64,000 nucleotides of DNA from Takakia lepidozioides (GCA_030704615.1 CM060734.1:30272042-30336041); one strand, 5' to 3'; counted from the stretch's first letter, positions 1 to 12,395 are shown. Translations and numbers: made by a program. The notes: generated by a model not told the origin, from the sequence alone.

Positions 1-1960
1 ATTGCATCTACATTAACACTGGCACACACTCCAATGAACAACGCTGAAGATGGAAGAATAGTGCTGAGTGTCCCCAAGTAGCCAGCATTCAGCCAGATAT
101 CCTAACCTGGTACCAAGCACCGTTCTAGTGGCGTACTTGTGGCAAACTTCTCTGAAGGCAGTGACATCCTATGCATGTGATAACCATTTTTAGAACATGG
201 CGAAGAGATGGTGGATATACGCCACCATAGTAGAGACAACAATCGAGCTAGCCAGCTTACATAATCTCCCTCCCATTTGTCTCAAAATCACAGACTTGTT
301 ACAGCTCAGACACAGACCACGACATTATCGACGATCGACGACAAACATATTGCAAACAAAGCTGAGATTCATCCGAGAACGAGTTGGAGGAAATTAGCAT
401 AGCCATAGTTCCGACTGTCCTGCAATATCTAGAAACACGTGATGTGGCCGACATTCCGAACCTAGAAACGGACAAAGAAGAAGAACATACCCTTGCCAAC
501 GCGCGCCCCCACTCCTGCAAACCAGATGAGACAATACTCAACAATCCCTGACGGAGCAAAACACAAGTGCGTGTGGCGAAACACCTGACGAATTTGCTGA
601 CTCAGTCAGTGAAGCATCCGCATTGCACAGCTAGATCCTACCTCCTAATACCTCGAAATACCTGGTTCCATTTGTAAACCTGTGAGAGATTGTAGCTGTG
701 GACGCAACACGATACTAAGGAAGACTTTGAATGCCACGTAAGGGCGCGGCGACGATGGCAGTGTGACAGCCCCGACCATCCAGGAAAACATCATTCATCC
801 GCTGTGCATGCCGCGTTCAAATTGCACAACGCTGACTCACTTGTGGCGTAATTGCAGCCAAGACTCCACTCGATTCTTTTAGCGTTACTCCTACTCGTTG
901 TGCTTGGAGTACAACAAGAGCAACCCTCTGAACGGACGACAAGCAGCCAGTCTGCGGTGCAACAGATTTGGTGCTGCTAGCCTCATCACTGATAACATAT
1001 CCATCCAGGATCGATCTTGATCACACATGGAATTACAGCGGAACCATATCGTTACAGTTCTCGTGTAACTACTTTACAAACTAACAAGTAGAGTGAAGGA
1101 AGATCAACATCGGCAAGTATAACACAAAGTTCAATGATAACACGAAGAAAGAAAAACTGAAACTAGCTGTGCTGGTATTGATAGATTCGATTTTGCATTC
1201 ATATCTTGGAGCTTCACTGGGAAGACAGAGAACAGAATCGCTAGGCCTCCATATCCACTGTAGCAGTTTGTCCTTGAAAGCGGGCTTCCATTAGTAAAAG
1301 AGGCTTAGGTGTGGCAGAAGGGTTGGTGGGTGACATAACCGCCAACGACATATCGTCTACTTGGCGGAATACTTGGGATCCACACAAATCAAGCAAAAAC
1401 AGGGAGGCAACATTCCGCGTTTCAGCAAACAAACCCAATGATCAATCACCTCGAAATCCCCCATGAGCATCTAAATAACAACATTACAATCTATGGTGAG
1501 ATCGAGACATTCTCCAAAGTCGAGCTGAAAATTCCTTATACGGAAATAGTGATCGAAATAGACTTCTGTGGATCCGTTTACCATTGATATGATACAAGTA
1601 TGCTATCGGATGATAGCGTCTACCTTGCCTGACAAAGGTCCTCAGGATAAGTGTTCACATCGTATAGCGTGAATGATCTAGAAATAATCACTTTGCTAAC
1701 TACATAGTACAATCTCAATTTATACACGCATGTACAGCGCGAGGTACGCCAGTGAGGCTGCCTGACTTGAGGATGCTCTCAAAATTCCATTGGTGAATGC
1801 CTGATCAGCCCATCAAACATGTAGTGTCAACAATCTAATCGATGCGTATAAGCATAAGGCTGATCGGCGGATCGGCTTTATTTTCCTGGAGTCAGGTTTG
1901 AGAGATCATGCCAAAAACGTAGTGTAATACCCTTGATTGGCAGTCGCCCAGTTCAGTGAA
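1..1960. other. No gene recognised
   Basis: I see no convincing coding region, repeat array or RNA gene in this stretch. The short open frames are not supported by motifs, and the sequence is of mixed composition. It lies downstream of the minus-strand calmodulin-like gene, so its right end probably includes that gene's 3' untranslated region. Confidence 0.4.
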
Positions 1961-2635
1961 TTATGAAGGCCCACTGAGGCTGGCCATCAAGTGCTTGAAC
2001 TCTGCGAAGTCGACTTGACCGTCGCCATTCTTGTCCACACCCGATATCATCTTTTCGCAATCTATCAGCTTTGTGTTCGTGGAAATCCTTAGGTTGCGGA
2101 GAACCGATTGCAATTCGATCGCAGAGATAAAACCGTCCGCATTCTTGTCGAAGACTAGGAAAGCGTCCCGCAGGTCAGCCTCGTCTGTTTTATCAGGTTT
2201 CCCTTGAGATTCTTCTCCCTTAAGCCCCGCCTCTCCAAATTCCCCACTCGACATGGAATCATGAAGCTCAAGAAATTCGTCGAAGTCCACACAGCCGTCC
2301 CCGTTCTTGTCTGCAGAGTTCATCATGCAAGTCAGCTCTTCCTCCGAGACTTCAGAACCTAACTTCTTCATGAAATTACCCAACTCGACTTTGCATATCT
2401 GGCCATCACCATTGTCATCGTATGTGTCAAAAACTCTCTTCATTTCGAGCACCTCAGGTGTATACGTTCTGGATCTTGTGCTGAAAAGACTTTCAGTTCT
2501 CTCAAGGCTTGCATCTGATATTGACCTGCACCCAGAATCCGGCTGAGCTGTCAGAAAGATAGACAGACGACATTCAAGTCCCATCACAAGCGTGTCAAAG
2601 AACTTCCAAGGTGCAAAAACTTTCGTATTGTGCAT
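1961..2635 (-). CDS. Calmodulin-like protein, four EF-hands
   Basis: Single-exon 224-residue protein. The first ~75 residues are a variable extension with no signal I can define. Four canonical EF-hand loops follow, each with D at loop positions 1 and 5 and E at 12: DDNGDGQICKVE, DKNGDGCVDFDE, DKNADGFISAIE and DKNGDGQVDFAE. The hands form two pairs separated by an acidic, Gly/Ser-rich linker of about 40 residues. This is the layout of plant calmodulin-like (CML) proteins, which bind Ca2+ through all four loops and relay calcium signals to partner proteins. The start is the first ATG of the long frame; an internal Met such as the one at residue 18 could also be used. Lack of introns is common in CML genes. 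All loops look functional, so I consider this an intact host gene. The exact CML subgroup and the role of the N-terminal extension are unknown. Confidence 0.88.
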   Translation of the reverse strand: MHNTKVFAPWKFFDTLVMGLECRLSIFLTAQPDSGCRSISDASLERTESLFSTRSRTYTPEVLEMKRVFDTYDDNGDGQICKVELGNFMKKLGSEVSEEELTCMMNSADKNGDGCVDFDEFLELHDSMSSGEFGEAGLKGEESQGKPDKTDEADLRDAFLVFDKNADGFISAIELQSVLRNLRISTNTKLIDCEKMISGVDKNGDGQVDFAEFKHLMASLSGPS

Positions 2636-2764
2636 TACACTTATACAGGAAGAACTCTAGATAACAAGAATTTCTACACAGGTTGGGATGTGGAAGAGGG
2701 CCTATCATGTTGACAAAGAACAACCGCCTGCAACCCAGAATTCATACATATCAGACTAGATCTT

Positions 2765-3133
2765 TCAAGCTCTTCTCTGAAATGTCAAACTAGCATACCG
2801 TCTGTCCGATACAGTGCTAGAAGAGCTGCATCCGGTAAAACTTCTGCACAGGCTCGCGCTATCTGAGTCCGAAGTGGGCGTCCAGCTCTGATCACTATCC
2901 CTGCCATCACTAATCTCAAAGGCGTCCACAGTCTCCACTCCTCGCGATGATCCCCGAGACAAATGTCCGGGCGCTGGAGCTTTCTCATGGAGACCCAATC
3001 CCGCCTTTCCTGTTACTACATTTCGGTAATGCCAAGTATCTTCAATGAAATCTCTCATCACAGAATCACCTGCTGGAACTGCCACCTCCATATTGTAACT
3101 GCTTTTCTTAGACCTCCGTTGAAGCAGGTCCAT
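2765..3133 (-). CDS. Hypothetical small Ser-rich protein
   Basis: Open frame of 122 residues upstream of, and in the same direction as, the calmodulin-like gene. It begins with a basic stretch (MDLLQRRSKKSS) and has an Asp/Ser-rich middle and C-terminus. I recognise no domain. Its position 130 bp upstream of the calmodulin-like start could mean it is an upstream exon, a transcribed leader or a chance frame. The second overlapping frame on this strand has no better claim. Low confidence that it encodes a protein. Confidence 0.22.
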   Translation of the reverse strand: MDLLQRRSKKSSYNMEVAVPAGDSVMRDFIEDTWHYRNVVTGKAGLGLHEKAPAPGHLSRGSSRGVETVDAFEISDGRDSDQSWTPTSDSDSASLCRSFTGCSSSSTVSDRRYASLTFQRRA

Positions 3134-4869
3134 ACTCCTAGACTCTTCCCTTATCTCAAAGAATGAAGGAGACAGATCTGTAAGAAACCTCCTACCGACA
3201 ACAGTTACGGAAGGAAAAATTACACGCTAGAGCATGAGTGGAAAGGAAATCAAAACAATCCCGGAAGCGATAGAGCCCGGATCAGCAAAGCAGGTGAATA
3301 TAGCCCCGCCGGCTTCAGACAAAGAGGAAAGGTCCGTGCTTGCAAGGGCGTGCTGGACAGGGCGCATGCGAGGCAAGATGAAGAGCAGGCACAGCGACAG
3401 TTGCTATAAGCGCCAAGGGAGCGCGTTCTTATCTGCGGACGCGCTTTCGCTTTCGCGGCTATATTGAGTGCTGCCCTTGTAACGTCCCGCGGACGTTTCT
3501 CTCTCCAACGCGGTGCGCCCTGCCGCCGTCAGTTCGCGCAGGATTTCCGGCAACCTTCTCCGCGGTCACCTTTTGCATCCGGACTCCGCGCGGTTCCCGC
3601 CCGGGACCGCGCAGCTGCGGGTGCGACAAACTGCCCGTACGTGGTGGACCCCAAAATTTAATCCCATCTAATAATTTCCAAAACCCTATTAAATATAGCA
3701 GTATCTGGTTTCACAGTTTTCGTTCACTGTCATTCTATATTTTATCATTCATTCATTACTGAAAGCAGTTAGTGTAATTATACACGTGTGTCGGGGTAGG
3801 TAGGATGAAAGTGGAGACGGATGGTACCTGAGGGTACATTCATTCATAAGTACAACGCGCAATCTGACGACAGCAGCGCCGTCTGCCGGCGCCGGCGTTA
3901 TTCCCGGTACCCGCCGCCGGGCACTACCGGCGAATTTGAAATATTTGTACATATATATGTATATGTGTAATATTTAATATACACAATTTTGGAATATTAG
4001 GATGGTCGTTCCTCCGGGTGACCCGGCCCGGGACCTGGGAATCCCCGGAGTCGGGGAGAGAGAGGGGTGTGCAGACCGGTGAGGTTTTGGAGCGTGGTGA
4101 TATAACTCTCTCACCTCCTTCCAACCTACCTCATCTCAAGCTTCGAAGTGTACGTGATGACTGCAAAAGCTGGAGGCTGCGATCAATTCGGTTGTGCAAA
4201 GGCGTGGGAAATTTCGACAAGCATCGTCTGGAAGCTGGGATCCACCACTGGTACTAGTCGATGTGGAAGGGTGGTGATACAGTCGGATGGAAGCGTCCAT
4301 GAACAAATTTAGAATACAGTGAATTGGACCGCGGCACCCCGTGCCAGGTTTGATCGTAAGTAGTCAAAAACGTTTTCGAAAATGCAGGTAGGTCGTTGAT
4401 CATATGACCGGGAAAGCTCAGATATATTGACGTCTTCGGGAAGGCTTTCGGGGTAGGGAGGTGTATCGGTGATCTGAGGATGAAACCCACAGGACGGCGA
4501 GACCGGGGGACCATACGCCGGTCTGCTATTCAGGGGCCCCCTACGGCCCAACCAGAGCTGCAGGTTGCGGTGGAGGCAAAGATAACTAATCCGTTCCTGC
4601 GAGCATGGGCATGGAAAAGAGAACACGGGTGCTTCCCCCCTCTCTTTCTCTTGAAGACTTGATGTTGTCGGGTGCCAGTGTGACAGGAGGGAGCATCTGC
4701 TCACATTGTTCATATTTACTAGAGTTACGAATATCGATCCGGCCTGGTGAATTGTTGAGCTTCCATTGAATTAATGTTCCACCACCCTGCATTGCCTGAA
4801 GTCGTGAGTGGTGATGAGCCAGGCCAGACAGAGACCGTTTTGAGAAGCCATATCTTCACAACATTACAG
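3134..4869. other. Intergenic; GC-rich block and possible solo LTR
   Basis: No gene with recognisable domains. From 3479 the sequence opens with TGTAACGTCCCGCG, a start seen in many plant gypsy LTRs. A GC-rich block (3480-3640) and an AT-rich block with the alternating ATATATGTATATGTG (about 3952-3970) follow. I could not find a matching CA end or target duplication, so the solo-LTR reading is only a suspicion. The missing 5' exon(s) of the downstream methyltransferase gene may also lie here. Confidence 0.25.
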
Positions 4870-6236
4870 TGGGCAGAGGAATTCACACTTTAGTAATCCA
4901 TCAAGCTCCCTTTTCTACAGTGGGTTTTGCTTCAACAGGTAGGTGACTATCACTTTCTGTACGTGTTCACCAAATCGGATTTCTTGGCTTTTGCCAAGCT
5001 AATGACTATGTGTTCAACTTTCAAGTCACATGTTGTTGTGATTACTAATTCGGTGGAGTGGACTAGATCAGGGCAGGACCGGCCCTGTTCCAATAAGAAA
5101 AAAGTTTTTCTTTCCTTCAACCTTGCAGTTTTCTTCCTCTCTTGGCTTTTAGTCCTGCATCATCAACTCGTTCTCTCATCAAAGGCCATTCTCTGATTGT
5201 GGTAAACGTTTCTGTTACCATCAAAGTGGATCTACTTGCTTTGCAGTGTGGGATAGTGTAATTGTTTTGGCAAAGTACTTGGAGCGGTGGCCAGAAAAAG
5301 TTTCTGGAAAGCGTTGCATTGAACTAGGAGCTGGCTGCGGTCTGGCAGGTAAAAATGTTACCAACTTGTTGTGAATATCGAGGGAAGAATCTAGCCCTTG
5401 CCCATTGGTGATGTACACAATGGCAGAGCTCCCTCTGGAAACTGACCCTCTCAGAGCCCAGTATGAAACACAATTAAGAAGCACCTCCAAGGAATTAAGG
5501 GAAGAACGTAATCCTCTGGGTAACACAGATAGGCCTGATTGTACCAACAGGCAAAACGTTGCCTCAGAGAGACAGCATTCACATGGACGCTAGCTTAAAA
5601 GTTCAGAGAGTTCATTGAAAACGGCAGTTGGAGGTAGTGATACACAGGGTTTGTAACCTGTGAAAACCTCAATCTAGATTGACGTACAGACAGTTCGACT
5701 CAACAACGCTACCATGTTTGAGAGCAATGGAGAGTAAGAAAAGTGAAGGGAGATTCAGTGGTTGCAGTAGTCATTGAGATTGTGTCAGCTTTCAGGTTCA
5801 CTCCCTTTTTGCAGGTGTTACAGCAGCCTACCTGGGTGCAACTGTGGTAGCCCTCACAGATTTTCCTGAGAATCTACCTTTGCTCCAACGCAACTGTACC
5901 GCTAATGGAATTACGGAGGTGGCATCCACCTTTCCCTTGGTCTGGGGCACCAGGATCTCTTTCACAAAGTCTGCCTTTGATGTTATTCTAGCCACGGACA
6001 TTATGTACTACCCTGATGCAGTCAACCCATTGTTAGCTACCTTAAGAGCTCTATCAGGGAGGGACACAACAATATTTTTTGCTTATGGGAGGAACCGACA
6101 GGCAGAGGAAACTTTCATGAAAGCTGTGGAGGGGTCTGCATTTGTTATAAAACAGATCTCAGAGGGGGAACTTGATGACGTATACCAGTGTGTGGACGTC
6201 GACGTCTATGAGCTGCGATTGAAGAAAATCCAGTAG
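4870..6236 (+). CDS. METTL21-like lysine methyltransferase, 5' exon(s) unresolved
   Basis: Three exons read in one frame: 4870-4938 (after ...TTACAG, before GTAGGT), 5247-5348 (after TTTGCAG, before GTAAAA) and 5815-6236 (after TTTTTGCAG, ending in TAG). The joins fall inside the V-W-D and G-L-A-G-V motifs and keep phase. The product has the seven-beta-strand SAM-binding motif I (IELGAGCGLAG), an acidic post-I motif (LTDFPEN) and the segment ILATDIMYYPDAV followed by PLLATL. This order is that of the Methyltransf_16 family (PF10294), which methylates lysines on proteins such as chaperones and elongation factors. About 195 residues are visible. Family members are 200-260, so one short N-terminal exon is missing. 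The first visible exon could be longer or shorter than stated. No frame breaks are seen, so this is probably a working host gene. Substrate unknown. Confidence 0.8.
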
Positions 6237-7205
6237 TCTAAAACTAGGACATATTATGTGGACATACTTTGCTGTAGGTACCGAGATTTCTGAAGTGGCT
6301 CATAAAGCCTTTCAAGTCAAAAGGGCAATGGTTTCCATCCAGAGAAAAGATGACCAACTTGGTTTATGTATTTCCCAAGTTGCATCACTTGGGTTGGTGG
6401 ATGAGCCACAAGTTGTAGCGAGGGCTACAGAAAGAGGTAATGTGGTCAATCACAGTCAGGCTCGCATGTGAGAAGCAGATTTATGGCATTGGCAAGAGGC
6501 TGAAAGGGACCAATCAACCCTGCCACTACAACAGGCAGTGAATCACTTATCTCTCTTAAGAAGGAACTTGTGGGACCAAATTGTTTTCAAAATGCTTTTT
6601 GTACAGATGCATAATCTCTCCCCTGTAAGGTAGAGCCAACAAAGTACCACAGAAAACTTAACAGAGCTACCAGACAGCGGGCTGGATTGGAACTGAATGT
6701 GAAATGGGGAGACTGAGATGGGTGATGGGAGGGGGAACTATGGTCACTACAATAGAGAAGGCCTGGTGGACCTAACCTGTAGTAATGTCCTAGACATCAC
6801 GCAACTCTAGCAGCAACTGAATGCAACTATTCACACCAGCATTGAGACCCAAGGAGCTATTCAGTTTTCAGTTGTCCTAAGTTTGTAGACAGAAAAAGAG
6901 AGGGAAGGCTTTTGCAGAAGACCTTGCCTTTAGTTTTGGCCCCCCCAGTGTTGGCTGTTGGCGTCCGTAGACCTTAAATCATGGGTTGGAGGTGGGAACA
7001 TTTTATCATTATTGGGCAAGGGGTGGCCACAGGCATGGAGAAAATAACCACGCAAGGCCACAAAAGGTAGGCCTCTGCCCCCCTTTTTTGTTTTTGTTGT
7101 TTTTTTTTTTTCAGTATCAGGATGGATGAACTTTGCTATTCGTTATCGTTCTTCGGGGTATCCGTCACGTTCGGGCCTTATGGAGGCTATGTGTCTAAAA
7201 GGGTT
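6237..7205. other. No gene recognised
   Basis: Follows the methyltransferase stop codon and probably contains its 3' untranslated region. One 71-residue open frame (6256-6471) has no recognisable motif. A T-rich run lies at 7085-7112. I see nothing else. Confidence 0.4.
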
Positions 7206-7989
7206 TTAACCCTTAAAGGACGAGCTAACTTTTGGTGGGCCCACTAAAAAGTGTATATACACTTATGGATGGGGGTGTAACTTCTTACCCCCAATCATCC
7301 AGGAGGATGAACCTTACACTTATGTGTATATCTACTATGTACACGTCCTGTAAAAAATGTAGGCAAATTGACCATCGCATTTGGGAGATTATAACAAAAT
7401 AATATGCCCTAATTTGTAAATGTATTCAAAAATTGCATGCAAAAAATGGTTTGACCATAAAATTACAGTGTCGAGTTGAATCTTCCTAGACAAAGGCCCT
7501 CCATAATCTGATTATATGGCACCTAAATCACTGCCTCCCACAAAAATCAGACCAAAATTCCAAAAATTCAGATAGGCTACTTTGTATGTGAAATCTGGGG
7601 GGTCAAATTGTCTTGTTTTGGCTTCTTTCACAATTACACCCATGAGATGATATTTGTTTTCCAATTCCTCTGGTAAGTAAGTGCCCAGTAACATTTCATA
7701 GTGCCCTGTCCAAAAAATTTGGGATTATGATGAATTTTCACTAGATGTTACTTTGAAGATTGCCCATTTGGCTACCACGTAGGCAGGTCAATGGTGCTCT
7801 AACACTGGATTTTCTGACCCCTTGGCACTTTGAAAATTTCTAGGGAGCAGAGCCTTTATGATTTTTTTGGCGCTGTAAATTCCCATCAACAATTTATCTT
7901 CAGGGTTCACTTCCATCCACTATCAAACTGGAGCGTGGGAAAAAAACTGACGCTACCCGATTCTGGTCGCCTCGTCCTTTAGGGGTTAA
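7206..7989. mobile_element. piggyBac-like non-autonomous element
   Basis: A 776-bp body (7210-7985) lies between two TTAA tetranucleotides (7206-7209 and 7986-7989). Its ends form terminal inverted repeats: CCCTTAAAGGACGAG at the left and CTCGTCCTTTAGGGG at the right, 14 of 15 matching. TTAA target duplication with ends starting in CCC is the signature of the piggyBac superfamily. The only open frame inside (7512-7694, minus strand, about 60 residues) is far too short for a DDD transposase and I do not recognise it. I therefore read this as a deleted, non-autonomous copy. The short TIRs and unusual length would also fit another TTAA-targeting family. Confidence 0.68.
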
Positions 7990-9278
7990 ATGCTTTCCCT
8001 TCAATAATCTCAATAAAATTCCGACCAGGGCCACTGTCCCCTGTTAAAAATAATAATAAGTTAGAGAGAGATCACAAGCTGGCGTAACTAACAACCAATT
8101 TGCCTTGTAGCTATTGCCATTTTTTGGGGGCGTGGCCTTCTAAAGAGCACGGATGCCCTTATGGAGTATGGTTTTCTAGTTTACGTTTATTGGTGATGAT
8201 AGCTTTGAGAGAGTGTAGACGGTAAGGTGGATATCTTCAGAGCACTTATGAATAAAGTTAGTGTAGGGCATCAATACTCTAGTGGATACGAGTGTTGGGC
8301 GGGTATGGCAAGTGATAAATGAGGCCCGAGAGTTCAATGCTCCCTCAGTGGGCCTTCCTGCGTGGCCCCACCCCCGCCCTCCGCCCCGCACCCCCCTTGC
8401 GGTGCCGCCACGGCCCGCGGTCGCCACGCCTGCCGCCCCCCAAACCCTCCACCCCCCGCCCCGGGTCCATCCCTCGCCATAACACTGTCATACAATCTCA
8501 GCACTGTCATTATTGTATTGCATTGTATTATAGTACTGTACACATGCATCATGCATACCCCATGAATGCCTCATCATAGACGCACCGTCCTAGAGCGCAA
8601 TCATCGCATAGACATTCAGTTTTCCCTGGGACTTTCCCATGGGGTTGACAGGTGCGTGCACTCATACGGACGGGGACACTTCGCATGCGAGACGTTTTGC
8701 TTCACTCTTCACTATTGACGTCCATTCGTTTTCAGGCACTATTCATGTCGTTTGAACGCTTCTGTATTCTTCATATCGACCCCGCCCTCAGTCTGTGGAG
8801 GAGAATCTGCAGAAACAAGTGGGACGTTCTTTCTATGCAAAGGATTTCACAGGTTGGTGTCATCCGTAAGTACTTGCTCTCCTGTCCCCCATGTTTCTGC
8901 TGCACACCTTTGCCGGGGTTAAACGAAGCAGCTTCCTGAGTGTACGCATTCAGAGATTTTATTGTTATCCTTTCCTGCTGTCGTTGCTGTTATTGGCCTT
9001 CGCTTCAAATTCTCTGGTAATTTGTATGGCATCCCCGGGGTGGCGGGGAGGTTCAAATCCTTCGTCGTTTTTGCTTTAGGGTTTCACTGTACATACTGTC
9101 TTTCTTCTTGCAGCACTGTTGAACACGCCTGTAGTCCATTTTGTTTTCCCTGTCGATTTGTTGCATCGCTCCTGGATCGTTGCTTCCACATTCCGAGTCC
9201 CGTTTACTTTCACGAGCTCGCTTTTACCATTTCTGTTGCCGATACCTGTGGTGAAGGCGCTCCACTTGGTCGTGCGAT
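7990..9278. other. Intergenic with GC-rich patch
   Basis: No convincing gene. A strongly GC-rich patch (about 8363-8475, many CCCGCC and CCGCC runs) opens long frames on both strands that look like compositional artefacts. Downstream of it the sequence returns to average composition. The 5' untranslated region or promoter of the zinc-finger/Ulp1 gene that starts at 9279 probably lies in the last few hundred bases. Confidence 0.35.
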
Positions 9279-10021
9279 ATGGTCAAAAAATCGACCATGG
9301 TGGAAGCCCGTCGGGTGTACCAGGAGGAGTACGAAGACGACAAATGGGAGGAATTGATCTGCGAGGCCCACACGAAAGCAAGGGTTGAGGAACCCGATTG
9401 TAATAACAGGAAGCCCTTCAAATGCATTTTCTGTAATAGGATCTATAAAGACAAAAAGAAGCTAAACATTCACAGGATAAACGGATGTGATGCTCGTCAG
9501 TACAAGGGTGCCCCTAAACTCAAAATGTACCCTATTTTTGAGGTGGCCCAGAGGGCGGTCTATGAGGCTGTTCTCACCAAGCACGGTCTGGCGCCTCGAA
9601 AAAACTCTCGTCCGCAAAAGGTGGACGTGGATAAGGGCGATACGGTTGTGGACCTGGGCAGTGCAACATTGCAGAGCACAAAGTTCTCTAGCCAAAGAAA
9701 CAGACGACACCGGCAGGGGACGGACCCAGGGAATCCAACAATCACCATACCGTCCCTCCAAATCCAGAAGATTTGTTTAACAAAAATCGACTCAGGGATC
9801 TAAATAGAGACGAGGCCACAGAGGCATTTCAAGCAGCTGCTTTGAGATTGCGGTCTGATGTTGCTCTTCCACCCAGACCCGTTGTTGTTTCACGGCCAGG
9901 CCTTAGCCACCTCATGGACTTCAATCTTTTGCCTCCTGGATTCGTTTCGCCCGACGACCCTGAATTTTACCGCAGACTTGTGGACCTTTCGGGGTTGCTG
10001 CCTACGGTAGATGGTTTATGA
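9279..10021 (+). CDS. C2HC zinc-finger N-terminal part of a Ulp1-bearing gene
   Basis: The frame opens with an ATG at 9279 and encodes an acidic/basic start followed by a zinc-finger-like segment: C-I-F-C, twelve residues, H, four residues, C (around residues 51-72). This resembles a C2H2 finger with the last His replaced by Cys. Coding character then passes to another frame near 9700-9745, either a one-base break or an unrecognised small intron, and runs on to 10021 with a hydrophobic, proline-rich segment (LMDFNLLPPGF). The next recognisable exon starts at 10408. Together with the following entries this looks like one long gene ending in a Ulp1-type protease, the sort of protein carried by plant and algal DNA transposons. 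The connection between exons is inferred from strand and order only. Confidence 0.5.
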
Positions 10022-10407
10022 AATTCATGGTATGTCCCCTTCTCACCCTCAACAATTTTACTTCCAGTCATTTTCTGTCATGCTCATGGATACATGCTTC
10101 TGCTGCGGTTGTATCCCATGCATTCATTTCACTACGCCCTGCATCTTCTGCCCAAATGTGTGGAATGGTGGTGACTTCAATCATACTGGAACCTCCATGC
10201 ATTCTGCATTTTGAGCTGGTGTTTTGCACATCACGGAATTGGGACTGTGTTCATTATATTGTATGACTTGTAATTGGACACGAAGCATTTGGTTTGCATC
10301 CATGGCATATTGATGTCCGGTGCATGCTTTTTATCCTTCACTGTCATTCGTTCTGTTCCGTTCTATGCTAATATGGGGTCCTTCCTGGCGCACGACTGTG
10401 GTCGCAG

Positions 10408-11293
10408 CATGGTGGACCGCCCCCTGACCTTACGGAGCTTTTGAAGAAAACATTAAATTTGTTTGCAAAACGTCCTGGTTTCACTCCCGACCATGCTGGC
10501 CGATACAGTGAATGCGTCGCGGTTGTCGAGTACAACAAATATAGAGCTGCTCTCAATGATTACGAAGTGAAGGAGGTTGCAGCTTTGGCTGCGTTGGAGG
10601 CTCGAAGACGTCAGTATGTGGAGGCTGGCATGGCCAAATGGGAGAGGGTAACACATGATGAATTAGACGAGGCTAAATGGGGCTGGTCGCCCTTGTTCAG
10701 AATTCTCAAGATGGTTGAGTTCCCGGACATGCCTAATATTTACAATCATTCGAAACAAGAAGCCCACAGGCTCATGGACCTTCTTTCGTCAACCCGTGGG
10801 AGAGCCCCCGTGTGCCCCCTTTCATGCGGGTTTTGCGCTTGATTTGGATGTGCCACGTTGATGCGTCTACTCCCTTGTCCACACCCAGGAACTCGGTGTT
10901 GCAAGTACTCCTTGAGCAACTTCTGTACACCAGCGAGGGTAAGACTGTGATTAGAAATGCTGCAACGAATTTCATGTCATTTGGACAGTTACTGTATGGT
11001 GGCATGCCCCCCTACAAGGAGGTCAAAAGGGGGGGTGCTCGAAACTGCACATGACCTTGTTGACCGGCAAGAAGAGGACCGGTTGCGTGTATTGGATTCC
11101 ATGAATGAGTTCATGCACTGAGTCAGATACAGGGCTGCACAAGTCCTTGCCATTTATAATCCTACTTCCTTTGAGGTCTTGTGGTGTGGGCTGGGACTGC
11201 CAGGACATGGTGTTGATAAGGCCCTCCAGGATTTCAAAGCTGCCTTGAAGTATCAAGAGGATCTTGATTTGGGTTGGATTGGTCGGGATCCAA
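10408..11293 (+). pseudogene. Middle exon(s) of the zinc-finger/Ulp1 gene, broken
   Basis: Starts after the acceptor GTCGCAG (ending 10407) and encodes a charged, probably helical region. Coding character continues in a second frame from about 10780 (containing VLRLIWMCHVDAST) and in a third from about 11035 (ETAHDLVDRQEEDRLRVLDS). An in-frame TGA lies at 11119-11121. The segment ends at a good donor, A/GTAGGT, at 11294. No domain is recognised. The frame changes without obvious splice sites, plus the TGA, indicate decay or assembly indels. By position it is the linker between the zinc finger and the protease. Confidence 0.42.
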
Positions 11294-11431
11294 GTAGGTG
11301 AAATGTCCATCCTTTGCACGATAGTCATTGCAATGTGGATGTTTTTACAATGTCTTCTTTGTACGTGTAAGTATGTGTGCTGCTTTGAAATGGAAGAGGT
11401 GCTTAAGTGTACTCCACCTTGACCTGTGCAG

Positions 11432-12395
11432 GCTCTCTTGATTACAATGACTCTGAAGTCAATGAGGCATTCCAATGTGCGCAAAAATCTGCAGATATTG
11501 TTGCTCTTGCCAGGCTGGGGTGCCACAGAATACGCACTCGTGGATCGTTGGGGTTGCTTCTCCTTCCCAGAGTAGGCAATGGATCGCCCCCCCGCTACCC
11601 CACAGGGGATACAAATATCCACGTGTTGGTGGATGCGGCTGACATAGCCTCCAAGAACGTGGGTAGCCCTCCGCGTGTAGATGATTTGGTACAGCCTGAA
11701 GTGAAAACAGTCGTCCAACTTCAGATTCAGTTGGCCCCCTTCCTGCTGTGGTGGACAGTGTTACAGATGCACCCACAGCGAAACCTGCATGTGCAGACGA
11801 TGTGGACGCCGGCGTAAACGTCCTTCACCCCCATGACAAAGACACCTCTGCAGATGTCTCTGCCGACATTCTTTGCCCCCAACCAGGTCTCCTGACTCAA
11901 CTTGAAATGGACCTTGCTGGCAGTCAGGTATTTCCCGATCGTGGTGGACTTCTGCCCCCTGTGGCCTCTTGCAATTCAGCACATCCTTTTCTGAGTCCTG
12001 CACCCCCTTAGTGTCCAATGTCCCCTTGATGATTCTGCATTTGTTTCTACGGCAACCATTGTTGGGTCCTCATAAACCCCCCATGTCCATCTTTTTGAAG
12101 AGCCCCGAACGCCACATCAGAAAATCTCTGCATTGCCTTCCCCCATTCGTCCCCGGGAGATTGTCTTTCCCTCGGGTGTGAATACATTTGACAGTACATA
12201 CGCCACAGCACAGACTCAGGGTGACGTGGATGGGAGTGTGCAGGGCAGACGTAAGCCTGCCCGCAATGTCACATTCGCCAGCCCCATTGCCATCGCGGCT
12301 GATAGCGCGAGTGATGCAATGCACCATTTTCCAGATGAGGTTCCACCCAATGCTGTACTTGTAGTTCCAAGCCAACGAACTAAAACGAGGAAGAG
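11432..12395 (+). pseudogene. Low-complexity linker exons of the zinc-finger/Ulp1 gene
   Basis: Begins after the acceptor GACCTGTGCAG (ending 11431). Coding-like stretches occur in different frames: an N-terminal piece with NDSEVNEAFQCAQKSADIV, an Asp/Ala-rich piece at 11748-12011 (PTAKPACADDVDAG) and a piece at 12133-12395 ending in a basic tail (RTKTRKR) directly before the donor GTAAGC at 12396. The segments look like a disordered linker. Frame changes near 11530-11740 and a stop around 12010 break the reading. No function can be assigned. Strand and order tie it to the protease downstream. Confidence 0.35.

Noticed and set aside
3234-3467. 77-codon frame, considered as first exon of the methyltransferase gene
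   Set aside because: No similarity to the N-terminus of that family and no splice site in phase with the exon at 4870.
8319-8580. Proline/arginine-rich open frames on both strands
   Set aside because: They overlap one another in a GC-rich patch and have no motif; typical compositional artefacts.
9035-9055. GGTTCAAATCC, a tRNA B-box-like word
   Set aside because: No A box at suitable distance and no cloverleaf; probably chance.
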